NCBI GenBank assembly: GCA_031769625.1
Contig: JAUIMM010000548.1
Span: forward strand, 744,001-808,000
Length of the DNA: 64,000 nt
Reading direction: 5' to 3'
From: Taudactylus pleione
Lineage: Eukaryota; Chordata; Amphibia; Anura; Myobatrachidae
In this document: in pieces, positions 26,031-40,000 of the stretch
Layout of the letters: the number at the start of each line of letters is the position of its first letter
How positions within the stretch are numbered: position 1 is the stretch's first letter
The notes under the pieces: generated by a model
What the model was told of the DNA's origin: nothing
Databases searched by the model: none
The model's input: the letters and a program-made list of their open reading frames with translations, nothing else
Translations under genes and position numbers: made by a program

Positions 26031-26633
26031 CTCTTTGGTGGCACTGTGCCCCTGACTGGTTTGTGGAGGGGCAGCAGTTAGTGCTGGCTGATAGGAGGGG
26101 TTGGGAGCAGCGAGGGTGAGCACAGGGCTGCTCTGTATATTGCGGAGCATGATCCTGGCAGTGAGGCAAAGGGCTGGAGAGTGGAGTTTATCCCTCTGTC
26201 TGCAGGAACACGTCCGTCTGTCTATGAGTCTCGTCTTATACTTTCTGTGGGGCATGGTTTCCATGTTGCACCTTGGCAGAGAGCGCTCAGTGGGCCTGGT
26301 TCAGAGATCTACGCGATGCTGATATATACGCAGTTGCGCGATTACCGGTAAACTGCGCATGCATCAAGGTACATTCGTGCCGCCACCCGCAGCGACTTTT
26401 TACTCGTGGTATGATTGACAGTCAGGGAGGTAACGGGAGTGGCGGCAGAGAACGCAGGCGTGAAAGTGACTTCGGCGTCTCAGTTCCCGCGCCCATTCCG
26501 TGTGACTATAGGGTCTCTCAGGACTGTGATAATGGATTGGTCTGCAACCGATGCTGCGTCATTGCAAATCCAAGTATATGCTTACAGAGATGCAGCATTG
26601 GACGCAGATCGTTCCATTATATATATCTGTGGG
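26031..26633. other. Non-coding stretch between repeat arrays
   Basis: No gene recognised. The open frame of about 157 codons starting at 26273 runs into the 37-bp array and has no recognisable domain. A pair of related words around GCGATGCTGATATATACGCA (about 26313) and CGATGCTGCGTCATTGC (about 26549) hints at another degraded repeat. Confidence 0.4.
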
Positions 26634-27655
26634 GGGGTCCTGAAAATGTGGGGTATATACATCTTGGGCTGGTCCTGCACAACCTGGGGTATATACATCT
26701 GGGGGGGGTCCTGCACAACCTGGGGTATATACATCTGGGAGGGTGATCCTGTACAACCTGGGGTATATACATCTGGGGGGGGGTCCTGCACAACCTGGGG
26801 TATATACATCTGGGGGGTGGTCGTGCACAACCTGGGGTATATACATCTGGGGGGTGGTCCTGTACAACCTGGGGTATATACATCTGGGGGGTGGTCCTGT
26901 ACAACCTGGGGTATATACATCTGGGGGTGGTCCTGTACAACCTGGGGTATATACATCTGGGGGGGTCCTGCACAACCTGGGGTATATACATCTGGGGGGT
27001 GGTCCTGTACAACCTGGGGTATATACATCTGGGGGGTGGTCCTGCACAACCTGGGGTATATACATCTGGGGGGTGGTCCTGCACAACCTGGGGTATATAC
27101 ATCTGGGGGGTGGTCCTGCACAACCTGGGGTATATACATCTGGGGGGTGGTCCTGCACAACCTGGGGTATATACATCTGGGGGGTGGTCCTGCACAACCT
27201 GGGGTATATACATCTGGGGGGGTCCTGCACAACCTCTGGTATATACATCTGGGGGGGGTCCTGCACAACCTGGGGTATATACATCTGGGGGGTGGTCCTG
27301 TACAACCTGGGGTATATACATCTGGGGGGTGGTCCTGCACAACCTGGGGTATATACATCTGGGGTGGTCCTGCACAACCTGGGGTATATACATCTGGGGG
27401 GTGTCCTGCACAACCTCTGGTATATACATCTGGGGGGGGTCCTGCACAACCTGGGGTATATACATCTGGGGGGTGGTCCTGTACAACCTGGGGTACATAC
27501 ATCTGGGGGGTGGTCCTGTACAACCTGGGGTACATACATCTGGGGGGTGGTCCTGCACAACCTGGGGTATATACATCTGGGGGGTGGTCCTGCACAACCT
27601 GGGGTATATACATCTGGGGGGTGGTCCTGCACAACCTGGGGTATATACACCTGGG
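26634..27655. repeat. 37-bp minisatellite, about 27 copies
   Basis: Head-to-tail copies of GGGGTATATACATCTGGGGG GTGGTCCTGCACAACCT, varying mainly in the length of the G run (unit 35-38 bp) and in CTGCAC or CTGTAC. Two copies have CCTCTGG for CCTGGGG. The unit is stop-poor on both strands, so long open frames (up to about 450 codons) appear in several frames and both orientations. That pattern marks low-complexity repeats, not genes. Confidence 0.95.
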
Positions 27656-28640
<985 letters not shown>

Positions 28641-28908
28641 TTCTTCCTTCACGGGTATACATATCACAGTGAGAGTTATGCAGTATGTTGATGTTGATGT
28701 AGGTAAGATTTGTATTAGAAAGACTGTATATCTCAGTGCTGAAAAGAGTAAAGTCTGTCATTATTTTTCCACCTATATTTTTTTTTTCTATAGTAAAAGT
28801 GTCTGCAATATTTTTGACTCTTTAGCAACAGCAGTGTTTCTGGCGCGCTGAAGTCCTATTTATATTTATCATATAAAAAGAGGTCAGACTGCTGTGCACC
28901 ACACTAAG

Positions 28909-29283
28909 GACCTCATTCAGAGCCGCTTGCAAAAAGTGAGCGCTCGCTCTGAATGAGGGCAGCCGTTTTTTGGGTTTTTTTTAGCCGGCCTCCTGGCCGC
29001 TCGCTAAGCTGAGGATGACCACCGACAGCTTTTGCGAGCGGCCAGGTGATGGTCGCGACCATCGGGCTTGCGACGAGACCCTTGTGGTAGGGTCTCATCT
29101 GCCGCAAGCCCCAGTGAGCTTCCTGCTCTAATAGAGCCGGAAGCTCACTACTGACATCACTGGTGATGTCAGTAGGGCCGCCCTCAAACGGCAGGCGTTC
29201 CTTCATGAATCCTCCGTTTGTCCAGCCACCCCCCTCCCCGCCTACAAAACGGTGCGAGCTGTTGATCAACATTGAATGAGGGC
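28909..29283. mobile_element. Hairpin-rich TIR element, copy 2 (375 bp)
   Basis: Bounded by the 5-bp direct repeat CTAAG (28904-28908 and 29284-29288). Starts GACCTCATTCAGA and ends TTGAATGAGGGC. A stem-loop lies at 29113-29149 (arms AGTGAGCTTCCTGCTCT, 16 of 17 paired). It is followed directly by an inverted repeat at 29148-29175 with 13-bp arms (CTACTGACATCAC). It is shorter than the other copies and appears internally deleted near the right end. Confidence 0.85.
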
Positions 29284-29400
29284 CTAAGTATGCCTCTAAA
29301 GGCGATTCTTATTGTTCCAGTCGAATTTAGCGAATCAATAAATTACCGCGACCAGCCCCAAGGCTGCACTTATCATGGATTACGGCTCGTGCCCTCCTAA

Positions 29401-29720
29401 TGCTGGGAACACACTGACAGATATATTGGCCGATCAAGTGTTCGGCCAATATATCGGTTGCCTTGTCGGCCCATGTGTACAAGCGATATGTCTGTGAACA
29501 ACGTCGTTCACAGACCTATAGCGGGGATCTGCTGCACAGCCGGTGGCAGATATATCTGTCCTTCGGGCAGTGTGTATGGGTGGTTTGTTGACCGTCGGTA
29601 CACATGCAGCAGAAGCCGCGGGAAGGTGGGCGGGACACGCTGCACGGCCAGCGGACCAGAGACAGATGATATGAACAACCATCATCTGCAGATATATCTG
29701 TTCAGTGTGTACCCAGCTTG
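29401..29720. mobile_element. TIR element with CTGGGNACACACTGA ends
   Basis: The left end TGCTGGGAACACACTGACAG at 29401 matches the inverted right end (TTCAGTGTGTACCCAGCTTG, 29701-29720). The inverted repeat continues into AGATATAT on both sides, about 25 bp in total. An internal palindrome around TTGGCCGATCAAG...GTTCGGCCAATATATCG lies next to the left end. No transposase is present, and the target duplication was not resolved. Confidence 0.7.
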
Positions 29721-30050
29721 AGGTGTGAGCAGAAGTTTTTGGTTAAGTAGAGGTCCGGGGCTGATCGCAAGTGCAGGGCGCGCCGTAACTGCATCATGCC
29801 CGGCACTTAGTACGGAAGAAGCTGCTTAACGAGGCTAATCCCATGCATTCTCGTATGACTTTCACGGGAGTTCATTGAATAGCACTTAGCCCGAGATCTA
29901 AATTCCCGCCCGGCAATTGGATCACTCCTTAATAGTTATCTCCCCCCTCCAACTCCCAGTGACCCTCAGGCTTAGTCCTCCAGTCCTGGCCTTTTCCTCG
30001 CCTCCATCTGCTAGTGTCTCCGTTATCCCCGGTACATTGTAAGGACTCTG

Positions 30051-30567
30051 GGCCTGATTCAGACCCGCTCACGAGCGCATATCGCTCGCAAGTGGTTCGA
30101 TGGTGGCCCAGTGTGCACGCGTGGCGTGCGTGAGCCCCAGAGTGAATGAGACCTTCACTCGCTCCGGAGCTCGCAGCAAAACGGGGCGGCCATCGATGTT
30201 GATCGACAGCTCACCCCGTTTTGTAGGCGGGTAGGGAGGATGGCTGTACAAACAGGCGTTCCTGAAGGAGCGCCTGCCGTTTGTGGGCGGCCAAACTGAC
30301 ATCACTCGTGATGTCAGTAGTGGACTTGCGGCTCTATTAGAGCAGGAAGTCCACTTGGCATTGCGAGTGCTGAGACCCTACCACAAGGGCTCCTCGCAAT
30401 GCCGATGGTCGCCATAATCGCGACCATCGCCAGGCCGCTCGCACAAGCTGCGGATGGTCACCCACAGTTCTGCGAGCGGCCTGGAGGCCGGAATTTAAAA
30501 AAAAAAATAAAGTACGCCCTGATTCAGTGCGAGCGCACGAAAATAGCGTGCGCCTCTGAATCAGGCC
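30051..30567. mobile_element. Hairpin-rich TIR element, copy 3 (517 bp)
   Basis: Bounded by a perfect 5-bp direct repeat CTCTG (30046-30050 and 30568-30572). The terminal inverted repeat is a perfect 13 bp (GGCCTGATTCAGA). Inside are the CGATGTTGATCGACAG core (about 30190), a TGACATCACTCGTGATGTCA inverted repeat (about 30298), a stem-loop at 30319-30355 (AGTGGACTTGCGGCTCT arm) and another at 30357-30403 (GGCATTGCGAG arm). This is the best-preserved copy for defining the ends. Confidence 0.88.
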
Positions 30568-30946
30568 CTCTGTCTCCTTTCACTTGCTAATTGCATAGCG
30601 CTGTATAAAATGTTGGTGCTTTATGAATACTTGATCACATTTATCATCTGTTTTACTTGTAATTAGAGCTGTTGCTGGTTATGTTGGCAGTAATACACAG
30701 TTATACACACCCCTCGCACAGTGTCTGCCTATAAGAGTGTAATCTGCGTCTCGTCCTCTGACCTGTATATTAATCCCTGTGTCTCTGCATCTTTCTGCAG
30801 CGGCGGCCGTGTGGTTGCACCTTGTATCTTTCTATTGCATATCATAGTGTATAATGCCGCCTGGTATCTGGGTGTGTGTGTATTAGTGACTGAATTACTT
30901 CTGCATCCTCCAGCCAGCAGCGTAACTCTCTTTTTCCTTCTTGCAG
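30568..30946 (+). other. Probable 5' intron or upstream region of ZNF362
   Basis: No coding content recognised. The last 20 bases (CTCTTTTTCCTTCTTGCAG) are a strong polypyrimidine-AG splice acceptor for the exon starting at 30947, so this stretch is most likely intronic. Confidence 0.6.
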
Positions 30947-31010
30947 GATGGCCGAACCCCGCTTTAACAATCCTTATTTTTGGCCTCCACCTCCAGCGAT
31001 GCCCAGCCAG
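30947..31010 (+). CDS. ZNF362: ZNF362 coding exon 1 (residues 1-21)
   Basis: One base precedes the ATG at 30948. The exon encodes MAEPRFNNPYFWPPPPAMPS plus Q and ends in phase 0 before donor GTGAGC. The acceptor is TTCCTTCTTGCAG. The single leading G would complete a codon from an upstream coding exon in longer isoforms. Confidence 0.95.
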
Positions 31011-34000
31011 GTGAGCGTGATAAAATGACCTTTACCCCCTGCTCTGGTGATTGATACAGTGTCTGATTATTGTCTGTGATTTGTATGATGACGCAGGGCT
31101 CAGAGTCGCCAGACAGCGACCATAAATCATAGGGTAAATACAGAGAGGAGAGGGAGGACCCTGCCCGGGACAGAGCTTATAGCTTATTGTTACCCTACAT
31201 CTAAGGTCCTTTGGATAACGTACCTAAGTGGGGCACTCTGCCCGTGTAGCAGTCAGGAGAGGAGCGTTAGAGAGAATGTAGATCCGGTAAAATAGACACA
31301 AAACGTAATGATTGCACGGGAGATGTTTCTGGTCATTACAGATACACAACGCGGACATGGTGATAGAGAGACCTAATTGTGTGCAGGGACAGCATTGGTG
31401 AAATGAGAACGTTTACAATAAAAAAAAACGTTTTTATTGGCTAGAAATCTGTAATACACGTGGCTACTCGGGACACATCACAAATAGCCCTAATGGATGG
31501 CGAGATTTGTGTCTGAATCTCCGTATACTGTATATGAAGTGAGAAAATGGATCGTGGTCATTTTTTAAGAAGTTTATTGGAAGTAAAATTGACGAAAATT
31601 TTATTTATTTATTTTTTAATGCAACTTTTTTATAAATGCATTTTGCACATATGTAAAATTCATTTATTAACATTTAGAAAAGTATCTGTAGCACGTTTAA
31701 TAAACGAGTGCACAGACCGAGGAAGCTGCTTGTTCAGCCAGTTAGCGGCATCATTTGTGGTACATTGGTGGCGTCATAAAGCACCGTCATTGTCTGCAGA
31801 GCTGACCATCTGCACGGCTGACTGGCATGCAGCGGCCAATGGAAAAGGGGACACAGGGAACGTGAGGGGATTGGTGGTGTCACACATAGGGTCTCCCAAT
31901 TCTCTAGCTCCATAGGTCACATGCTCTATCGGGTGGTACGGGACGCTGCGGGAACAGATAGATACTTGTTAGCACAGGCCTTGGTCCGTAGGGGAACTTG
32001 TGAAGCTGTTAGGTGTTTTAGATGGCAGCACAGTGACCTCGGGGTCAGTATTGTACATTGTAACACACAACTGCAGATGTGCCTGCCATACCCCATATAT
32101 CACATCCGTTCCCCTAATCCTGGCTCCTAAGATTGGTTCTGTGAGCTGGAGGAGCGAGGAGAGCGATTGGGGAGACTGATTATCTCTGGCCTACAATTAA
32201 TGCACATGTTACTTCCCTCTATCATGGAACCCTGCTATACTTGGAATTCTTACAACAGATCAACAAATAATTTGCTGTAATGTAAAATGGACTAACAGCA
32301 GGTTTTCTGTTTATTTAAAACATAAAGCATGAGTTGATTTCATTGCTCCAGGATGATCTTTTATAACTTACTGTTGCTCTGTTGGGGAGATTTATATGGT
32401 TGCAACTGGAAAAAAAAACCTCTCCCCCCCCCCCCCCACCCCCCCTTCCCTGTAGAAATGTATTTGCCAAAGCTTCATCATGAAGCTCAAAGAAGTCAAA
32501 GCAATTCTGAGTAAAGCTTATAGAAAAGCACCAGTCATAATATCCCAAAGAGCACTGTCCAGTCTGCCATAAAGAAATGAATACGCCACATCTATGTGGG
32601 ATGAGCACTGGTTAATAAGAGGCCTTGTATAGGCCGATGGCAACACAGAGGCCCTGATTCAGAGCCGGACGCTCTGACAGAGCGCTCGCTCTGAATCAGG
32701 GCCGGTCTTTTTTTTTTGTGATTAGAACTGCCTCCTGGCCACTCGCATAGCTGTGGGTGACCACCCACAGCTATAGCGAGCGGCCAGGAAGATGGTCGCG
32801 ATGGTCAAGACCATCGCGACCATCGGGATTGCGACAAGACCCGTGTGGTAGGGTCTCGTTGACGCAAGCCCAAGAGAGATTTCGGCTCTAACAGAGCCGG
32901 AATCTCTCCAATGACATCAAATGACATCACTTGTGATGTCAGTGGGGCCGGCCCCAAACGGTAGGCGTTCACATGGGAATGCCTCCGTTTGGGCAGCCAC
33001 CCCCCCCGGCCCGCCCACCAAAGGGGGCGTGCTGTCACTCAACATCGATAGCACGCCCCCTTTGGTACGAGACCCGGAGCGACGGTTTTCCCGCCGCTAT
33101 CCTGGGCTCGCGCATGCGCACGACGGAGCCGGCTCCGTCGTGTGCATGTCGCTCTGGGCCACCATAGACCCAGTTGCAAGCGCTCAGCGCTTGCGACCGG
33201 GTCTGAATCAGGCCCAGAGTTACAGTCTTTCATGACAGAGGTGAGAGGGAGTGTCCGTAGGGCAACAATAGCCGGTCACAATCTTTGCCTTAAGGATGGA
33301 TATAAAAGGAAAACCATTGCTGGAGCGTGCGGGCTCCTTCATATAGAGTTCCTGGTCCGATGGGACCAAATGTCAACTGTGTGACTCCAGGGCTTAGCAG
33401 AGTGTTTGCTACAGGCCTGACACTGCACATCATCCCGAGTACACGATCCCTACTGTAAGGCAATGGGCTAACACTACACATCATCACGAGCACACGATCC
33501 CTACTGTAAGGCAATGGGCTAACACTGCACATCATCCCGAGAACATGATCCCTACTGTAAGGCAATGGCTAACACTGCACATCATCCCGAGAACACGATC
33601 CCTACTGTAAGGCAATGGCCTGACACTGCACATCATCCCAGTAACACATCCGTACTGTAATAAGGCAATGGCCTAACACTGCACATCATCCCAGTAACAC
33701 ATCCCTACTGTAATAAGGCAATGGCCTAACACTGCACATAATCCCAGTAACACATCCCTACTGTAATAAGGCAATGGCCTAACACTGCTCATCATCCCAG
33801 TAACACATCCCTACTGTAATAAGGCAATGGCCTAACACTGCACATCATCCCAGTAACACATCCCTACTGTAATAAGGCAATGGCCTAAAACTGCTCATCA
33901 TCCCAGTAACACATTCCTACTGTAATATGGCAATGGCCTGACACTGCTCATCATCCCAGTAACACATCCCTACTGTAATAAGGCAATGGCCTAACACTGC

Positions 34001-37000
34001 ACATCATCCCACTAACACATCCCTACTGTAATAAGGCAATGGCCTAACACCGCACATCATCCCAGTAACACATCCCTACTGTAATAAGGCAATGGCCTAA
34101 CACTGCTCATCATCCCAGTAACACATCCCTACTGTAATAAGGCAATGGCCTGACACTGCACATCATCCCAGTAACACATCCCTACTGTAATAAGGCAATG
34201 GCCTAACACTGCACATCATCCCACCAACACATCCCTACTGTAATAAGGCAATGGCCTAACACTGCTCATCATCCCAGTAACACATCCCTACTGTAATAAG
34301 GCAATGGCCTGACACTGCACATCATCCCAGTAACACATCCCTACTCTAATAAGGCATTGGCCTAACACTGCACATCATCCCAGTAACACATCCCTACTGT
34401 AATAAGGCAATGGCCTAACACTGCACATCATCCCAGTAACACATCCCTACTGTAATAAGGCAATGGCCTAACACTGCTCATCATCCCAGTAACTCACCCC
34501 TACTGTAATAAGGCAATGGCCTAACACTGCACATCATCCCAGTAACACATCCCTACCGTAATAAGGCAATGGCCTAACACTGCACATCATCCCGAGCACA
34601 CGATCCCTACTGTAATAAGGCAATGGCCTAACACTGCTCATCATCCCAGTAACACATCCCTACTATAATAAGGCAACGGCTTGACACTGCACATCATCCC
34701 AGTAACACATCCCTACTATAATAAGGCAACGGCCTAACACTGCACATCATCCCAGTAACACATCCCTACTGTAATAAGGCAATGGCCTGACACTGCACAT
34801 CATCCCAGTAACACATCCCTACTGTAATAAGGCAATGGCCTGACACTGCACATCATCCCAGTAACACATCCCTACTGTAATAAGGCAATGGCCTAACACT
34901 GCACATCATCCCAGTAACACATTCCTACTGTAATAAGGTTATGGGATAACACTGCACATCATCCCAGTAACACATCCCTACTGTAATAAGGCAATGGCCT
35001 AACACTGCACATCATCCCAGTAACACATCCCTACTGTAATAAGGCAATGGCCTAACACTGCACATCATCCCAGTAACACATCCCTACTGTAATAAGGGAA
35101 TGGCCTAACACTGCACATCATCCCAGTAACACATCCCTACTGTAATAAGGCAATAGCCTAACACTGCTCATCATCCCAGTAACACATCCCTACTGTAATA
35201 AGGCAATGGCCTAACACTGCTCATCATCCCAGTAACACATCCCTACTGTAATAAGGCAATGGCCTGACACTGCACATCATCCCAGTAACACATCCCTACT
35301 GTAATAAGGCAATGGCCTGACACTGCACATCATCCCAGTAACACATCCCTACTGTAATAAGGCAATGGCCTAACACCGCACATCATCCCAGTAACACATC
35401 CCTACTGTAATATAACACTGCTCATCATCCCAGTAACACATCCCTACTGTAATAAGGCAATGGCCTAACACTGCACATCATCCCGAGCACACGATCCCTA
35501 CTGTAATAAGGCAATGGCCTAACACTGCACATCATCCCAGTAACACATCTCTACTGTAATAAGGCAATGCCTAACGCTGCACATCATCCCAGTAACACAT
35601 CCCTACTGTAATATAACACTGCTCATCATCCCAGTAACACATCCCTACTGTAATAAGGCAATGGCCTAACACTGCACATCATCCCAGTAACACATCCCTA
35701 CTGTAATAAGGCAATGGCCTGACATTGCACATCATCCCAGTAACACATCCCTACTGTAATAAGGCAATGGCCTAACACTGCACATCATCCCAGTAACACA
35801 TCCCTACTGTAATAAGGCAATGGCCTGACACTGCTCATCATCCCAGTAACACATCCCTACTGTAATAAGGCAATGGCCTAACACTGCACATCATCCCAGT
35901 AACACATCCCTACTGTAATAAGGCACTGGCCTAACACTACTCATCATCCCAGTAACACATCCCTACTGTAATAAGGCAATGGCCTAACACTGCACATCAT
36001 CCCAGTAACACATCCCTACTATAATAAGGCAATGGCCTAACACTGCACATCATCCCAGTAACACATCCCTACTGTAATAAGGCAATGGCCTAACACTGCA
36101 CATCATCCCAGTAACACATCCCTACTGTAATAAGGCAATGGCCTAACACTGTACATCATCCCTGTAACACATCCCTACTGTAATAAGGCAATGGCCTAAC
36201 ACTGCACATCATCCCAGTAACACATCCCTACTGTAATAAGGCAATGGCCTAACACTGTACATCATCCCAGTAACACATCCCTACTGTAATAAGGCAATGG
36301 CCTAACACTGCACATCATCCCAGTAACACATCCCTACTGTAATAAGGCAATGGCTTAACACTGCTCATCATTCCAGTAACACATCCCTACTGTAATAAGG
36401 CAATGGCCTAACACTGCACATCGTCCCAGTAACACATCCCTACTGTAATAAGGCAATGGCCTAACACCGCACATCATCCCAGTAACACATCCCTACTGTA
36501 ATAAGGCAATGGCCAGTAACACATCCCTACTGTAATAAGGCAATGGCCTAACACTGCACATCATCCCAGTAACACATCCCTACTGTAATAAGGCAATGGC
36601 CTGACACTGCACATCATCCCAGTAACACATCCCTACTGTAATAAGGCAATGGCCTAACACTGCTGATCATCCCAGTAACACATCCCTACTGTAATAAGGC
36701 AATGGCCTAACACTGCTCATCATCCCAGTAACACATCCCTACTGTAATAAGGCAATGGCCTAACACTGCTCATCATCCCAGTAACACATCCCTACTGTAA
36801 TAAGGCAATGGCCTAACACTGCTCATCATCCCAGTAACACATCCCTACTGTAATAAGGCAATGGCCTAACACTGCACATCATCCCAGTAACACATCCCTA
36901 CTGTAATAAGGCAATGGCCTAACACTGCACATCATCCCAGTAACACATCCCTACTGTAATAAGGCAATGGCCTAACACTGCTCATCATCCCAGTAACACA

Positions 37001-40000
37001 TCCCTACTGTAATAAGGCAATGGCCTAACACTGCTCATCATCCCAGTAACATCCCTACTGTAATAAGGCAATGGCCTAACACTGCACATCATCCCAGTAA
37101 CACATCCCTACTGTAATATAACACTGCTCATCATCCCAGTAACACATCCCTACTGTAATAAGGCAATGGCCTAACACTGCACATCATCCCAGTAACACAT
37201 CCCTACTGTAATAAGGCAATGGCCTGACATTGCACATCATCCCAGTAACACATCCCTACTGTAATAAGGCAATGGCCTAACACTGCACATCATCCCAGTA
37301 ACACATCCCTACTGTAATAAGGCAATGGCCTAACACTGCACATCATCCCTGTAACACATCCCTACTGTAATAAGGCAATGGCCTAACACTGCACATCATC
37401 CCAGTAACACATCCCTACTGTAATAAGGCAATGGCCTAACACTGTACATCATCCCAGTAACACATCCCTACTGTAATAAGGCAATGGCCTAACACTGCAC
37501 ATCATCCCAGTAACACATCCCTACTGTAATAAGGCAATGGCTTAACACTGCTCATCATTCCAGTAACACATCCCTACTGTAATAAGGCAATGGCCTAACA
37601 CTGCACATCGTCCCAGTAACACATCCCTACTGTAATAAGGCAATGGCCTAACACCGCACATCATCCCAGTAACACATCCCTACTGTAATAAGGCAATGGC
37701 CAGTAACACATCCCTACTGTAATAAGGCAATGGCCTAACACTGCACATCATCCCAGTAACACATCCCTACTGTAATAAGGCAATGGCCTGACACTGCACA
37801 TCATCCCAGTAACACATCCCTACTGTAATAAGGCAATGGCCTAACACTGCTGATCATCCCAGTAACACATCCCTACTGTAATAAGGCAATGGCCTAACAC
37901 TGCTCATCATCCCAGTAACACATCCCTACTGTAATAAGGCAATGGCCTAACACTGCTCATCATCCCAGTAACACATCCCTACTGTAATAAGGCAATGGCC
38001 TAACACTGCACATCATCCCAGTAACACATCCCTACTGTAATAAGGCAATGGCCTAACACTGCACATCATCCCAGTAACACATCCCTACTGTAATAAGGCA
38101 ATGGCCTAACACTGCACATCATCCCAGTAACACATCCCTACTGTAATAAGGCAATGGCCTAACACTGCTCATCATCCCAGTAACACATCCCTACTGTAAT
38201 AAGGCAATGGCCTAACACTGCTCATCATCCCAGTAACATCCCTACTGTAATAAGGCAATGGCCTAACACTGCTCATCATCCCAGTAACACATCCCTACTG
38301 TAATAAGGCAAAGGCCTAACACTGCACATCATCCCAGTAACACATCCCTACTGTAATAAGGCAATGGCCTAACACTGCTGATCATCCCAGTAACACATCC
38401 CTACTGTAATAAGGCAATGGCCTAACACTGCTCATCATCCCAGTAACACATCCCTACTGTAATAAGGCAATGGCCTAACACTGCTCATCATCCCAGTAAC
38501 ACATCCCTACTGTAATAAGGCAATGGCCTAACACTGCACATCATCCCAGTAACACATCCCTACTGTAATAAGGCAATGGCCTAACACTGCACATCATCCC
38601 AGTAACACATCCCTACTGTAATAAGGCAATGGCCTAACACTGCACATCATCCCAGTAACACATCCCTACTGTAATAAGGCAATGGCCTAACACTGCTCAT
38701 CATCCCAGTAACACATCCCTACTGTAATAAGGCAATGGCCTAACACTGCTCATCATCCCAGTAACATCCCTACTGTAATAAGGCAATGGCCTAACACTGC
38801 TCATCATCCCAGTAACACATCCCTACTGTAATAAGGCAAAGGCCTAACACTGCACATCATCCCAGTAACACATCCCTACTGTAATAAGGCAATGGCCTAA
38901 CACTGCACAACATCCCAGTAACACATCCCTACTGTAATAAGGCAATGGCCTAACACTGCACATCATCCCAGTAACACATCCCTACTGTAATAAGGCAATG
39001 GCCTAACACTGCTCATCATCCCAGTAACACTTCCCTACTGTAATAAGGCAATGGCCTAACACTGCACATCATCCCAGTAACACATCCCTACTGTAATAAG
39101 GCAATGGCCTAACACTGCACATCATCCCAGTAACACTTCCCTACTGTAATAAGGCAATGGCCTGACACTGCTCATCATCCCTGTAACACTTCCCTACTGT
39201 AATAAGGCAATGGCCTGACACTGCTCATCATCCCTGTAACACTTCCCTACTGTAATAAGGCAATGGCCTAACACTGCACATCATCCCAGTAACACATCCC
39301 TACTGTAATAAGGCAATGGCCTAACACTGCTCATCATCCCAGTAACACATCCCTACTGTAATAAGGCAATGGCCTAACACTGCTCATCATCCCAGTAACC
39401 CATCCCTACTGTAATAAGGCAATGGCCTAACACTGCTCATCATCCCTGTAACACATCCCTACTGTAATAAGGCAATGGCCTAACACTGCACATCATCCCA
39501 GTAACACATCCCTACTGTAATAAGGCAATGGCCTAACACTGCACATAATCCCAGTAACACATCCCTACTGTAATAAGGCAATGGCCTAACACTGCTCATC
39601 ATCCCAGTAACACATCCCTACTGTAATAAGGCAATGGCCTAACACTGCTCATCATCCCAGTAACATCCCTACTGTAATAAGGCAATGGCCTAACACTGCT
39701 CATCATCCCAGTAACACATCCCTACTGTAATAAGGCAAAGGCCTAACACTGCACATCATCCCAGTAACACATCCCTACTGTAATAAGGCAATGGCCTAAC
39801 ACTGCACAACATCCCAGTAACACATCCCTACTGTAATAAGGCAATGGCCTAACACTGCACATCATCCCAGTAACACATCCCTACTGTAATAAGGCAATGG
39901 CCTAACACTGCTCATCATCCCAGTAACACTTCCCTACTGTAATAAGGCAATGGCCTGACACTGCTCATCATCCCAGTAACACATCCCTACTGTAATAAGG

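Noticed and set aside
32805..33384. Several 60-105 codon frames near 33 kb
   Set aside because: They fall on the palindromic TIR element at 32651-33214, where both strands read similarly by symmetry.
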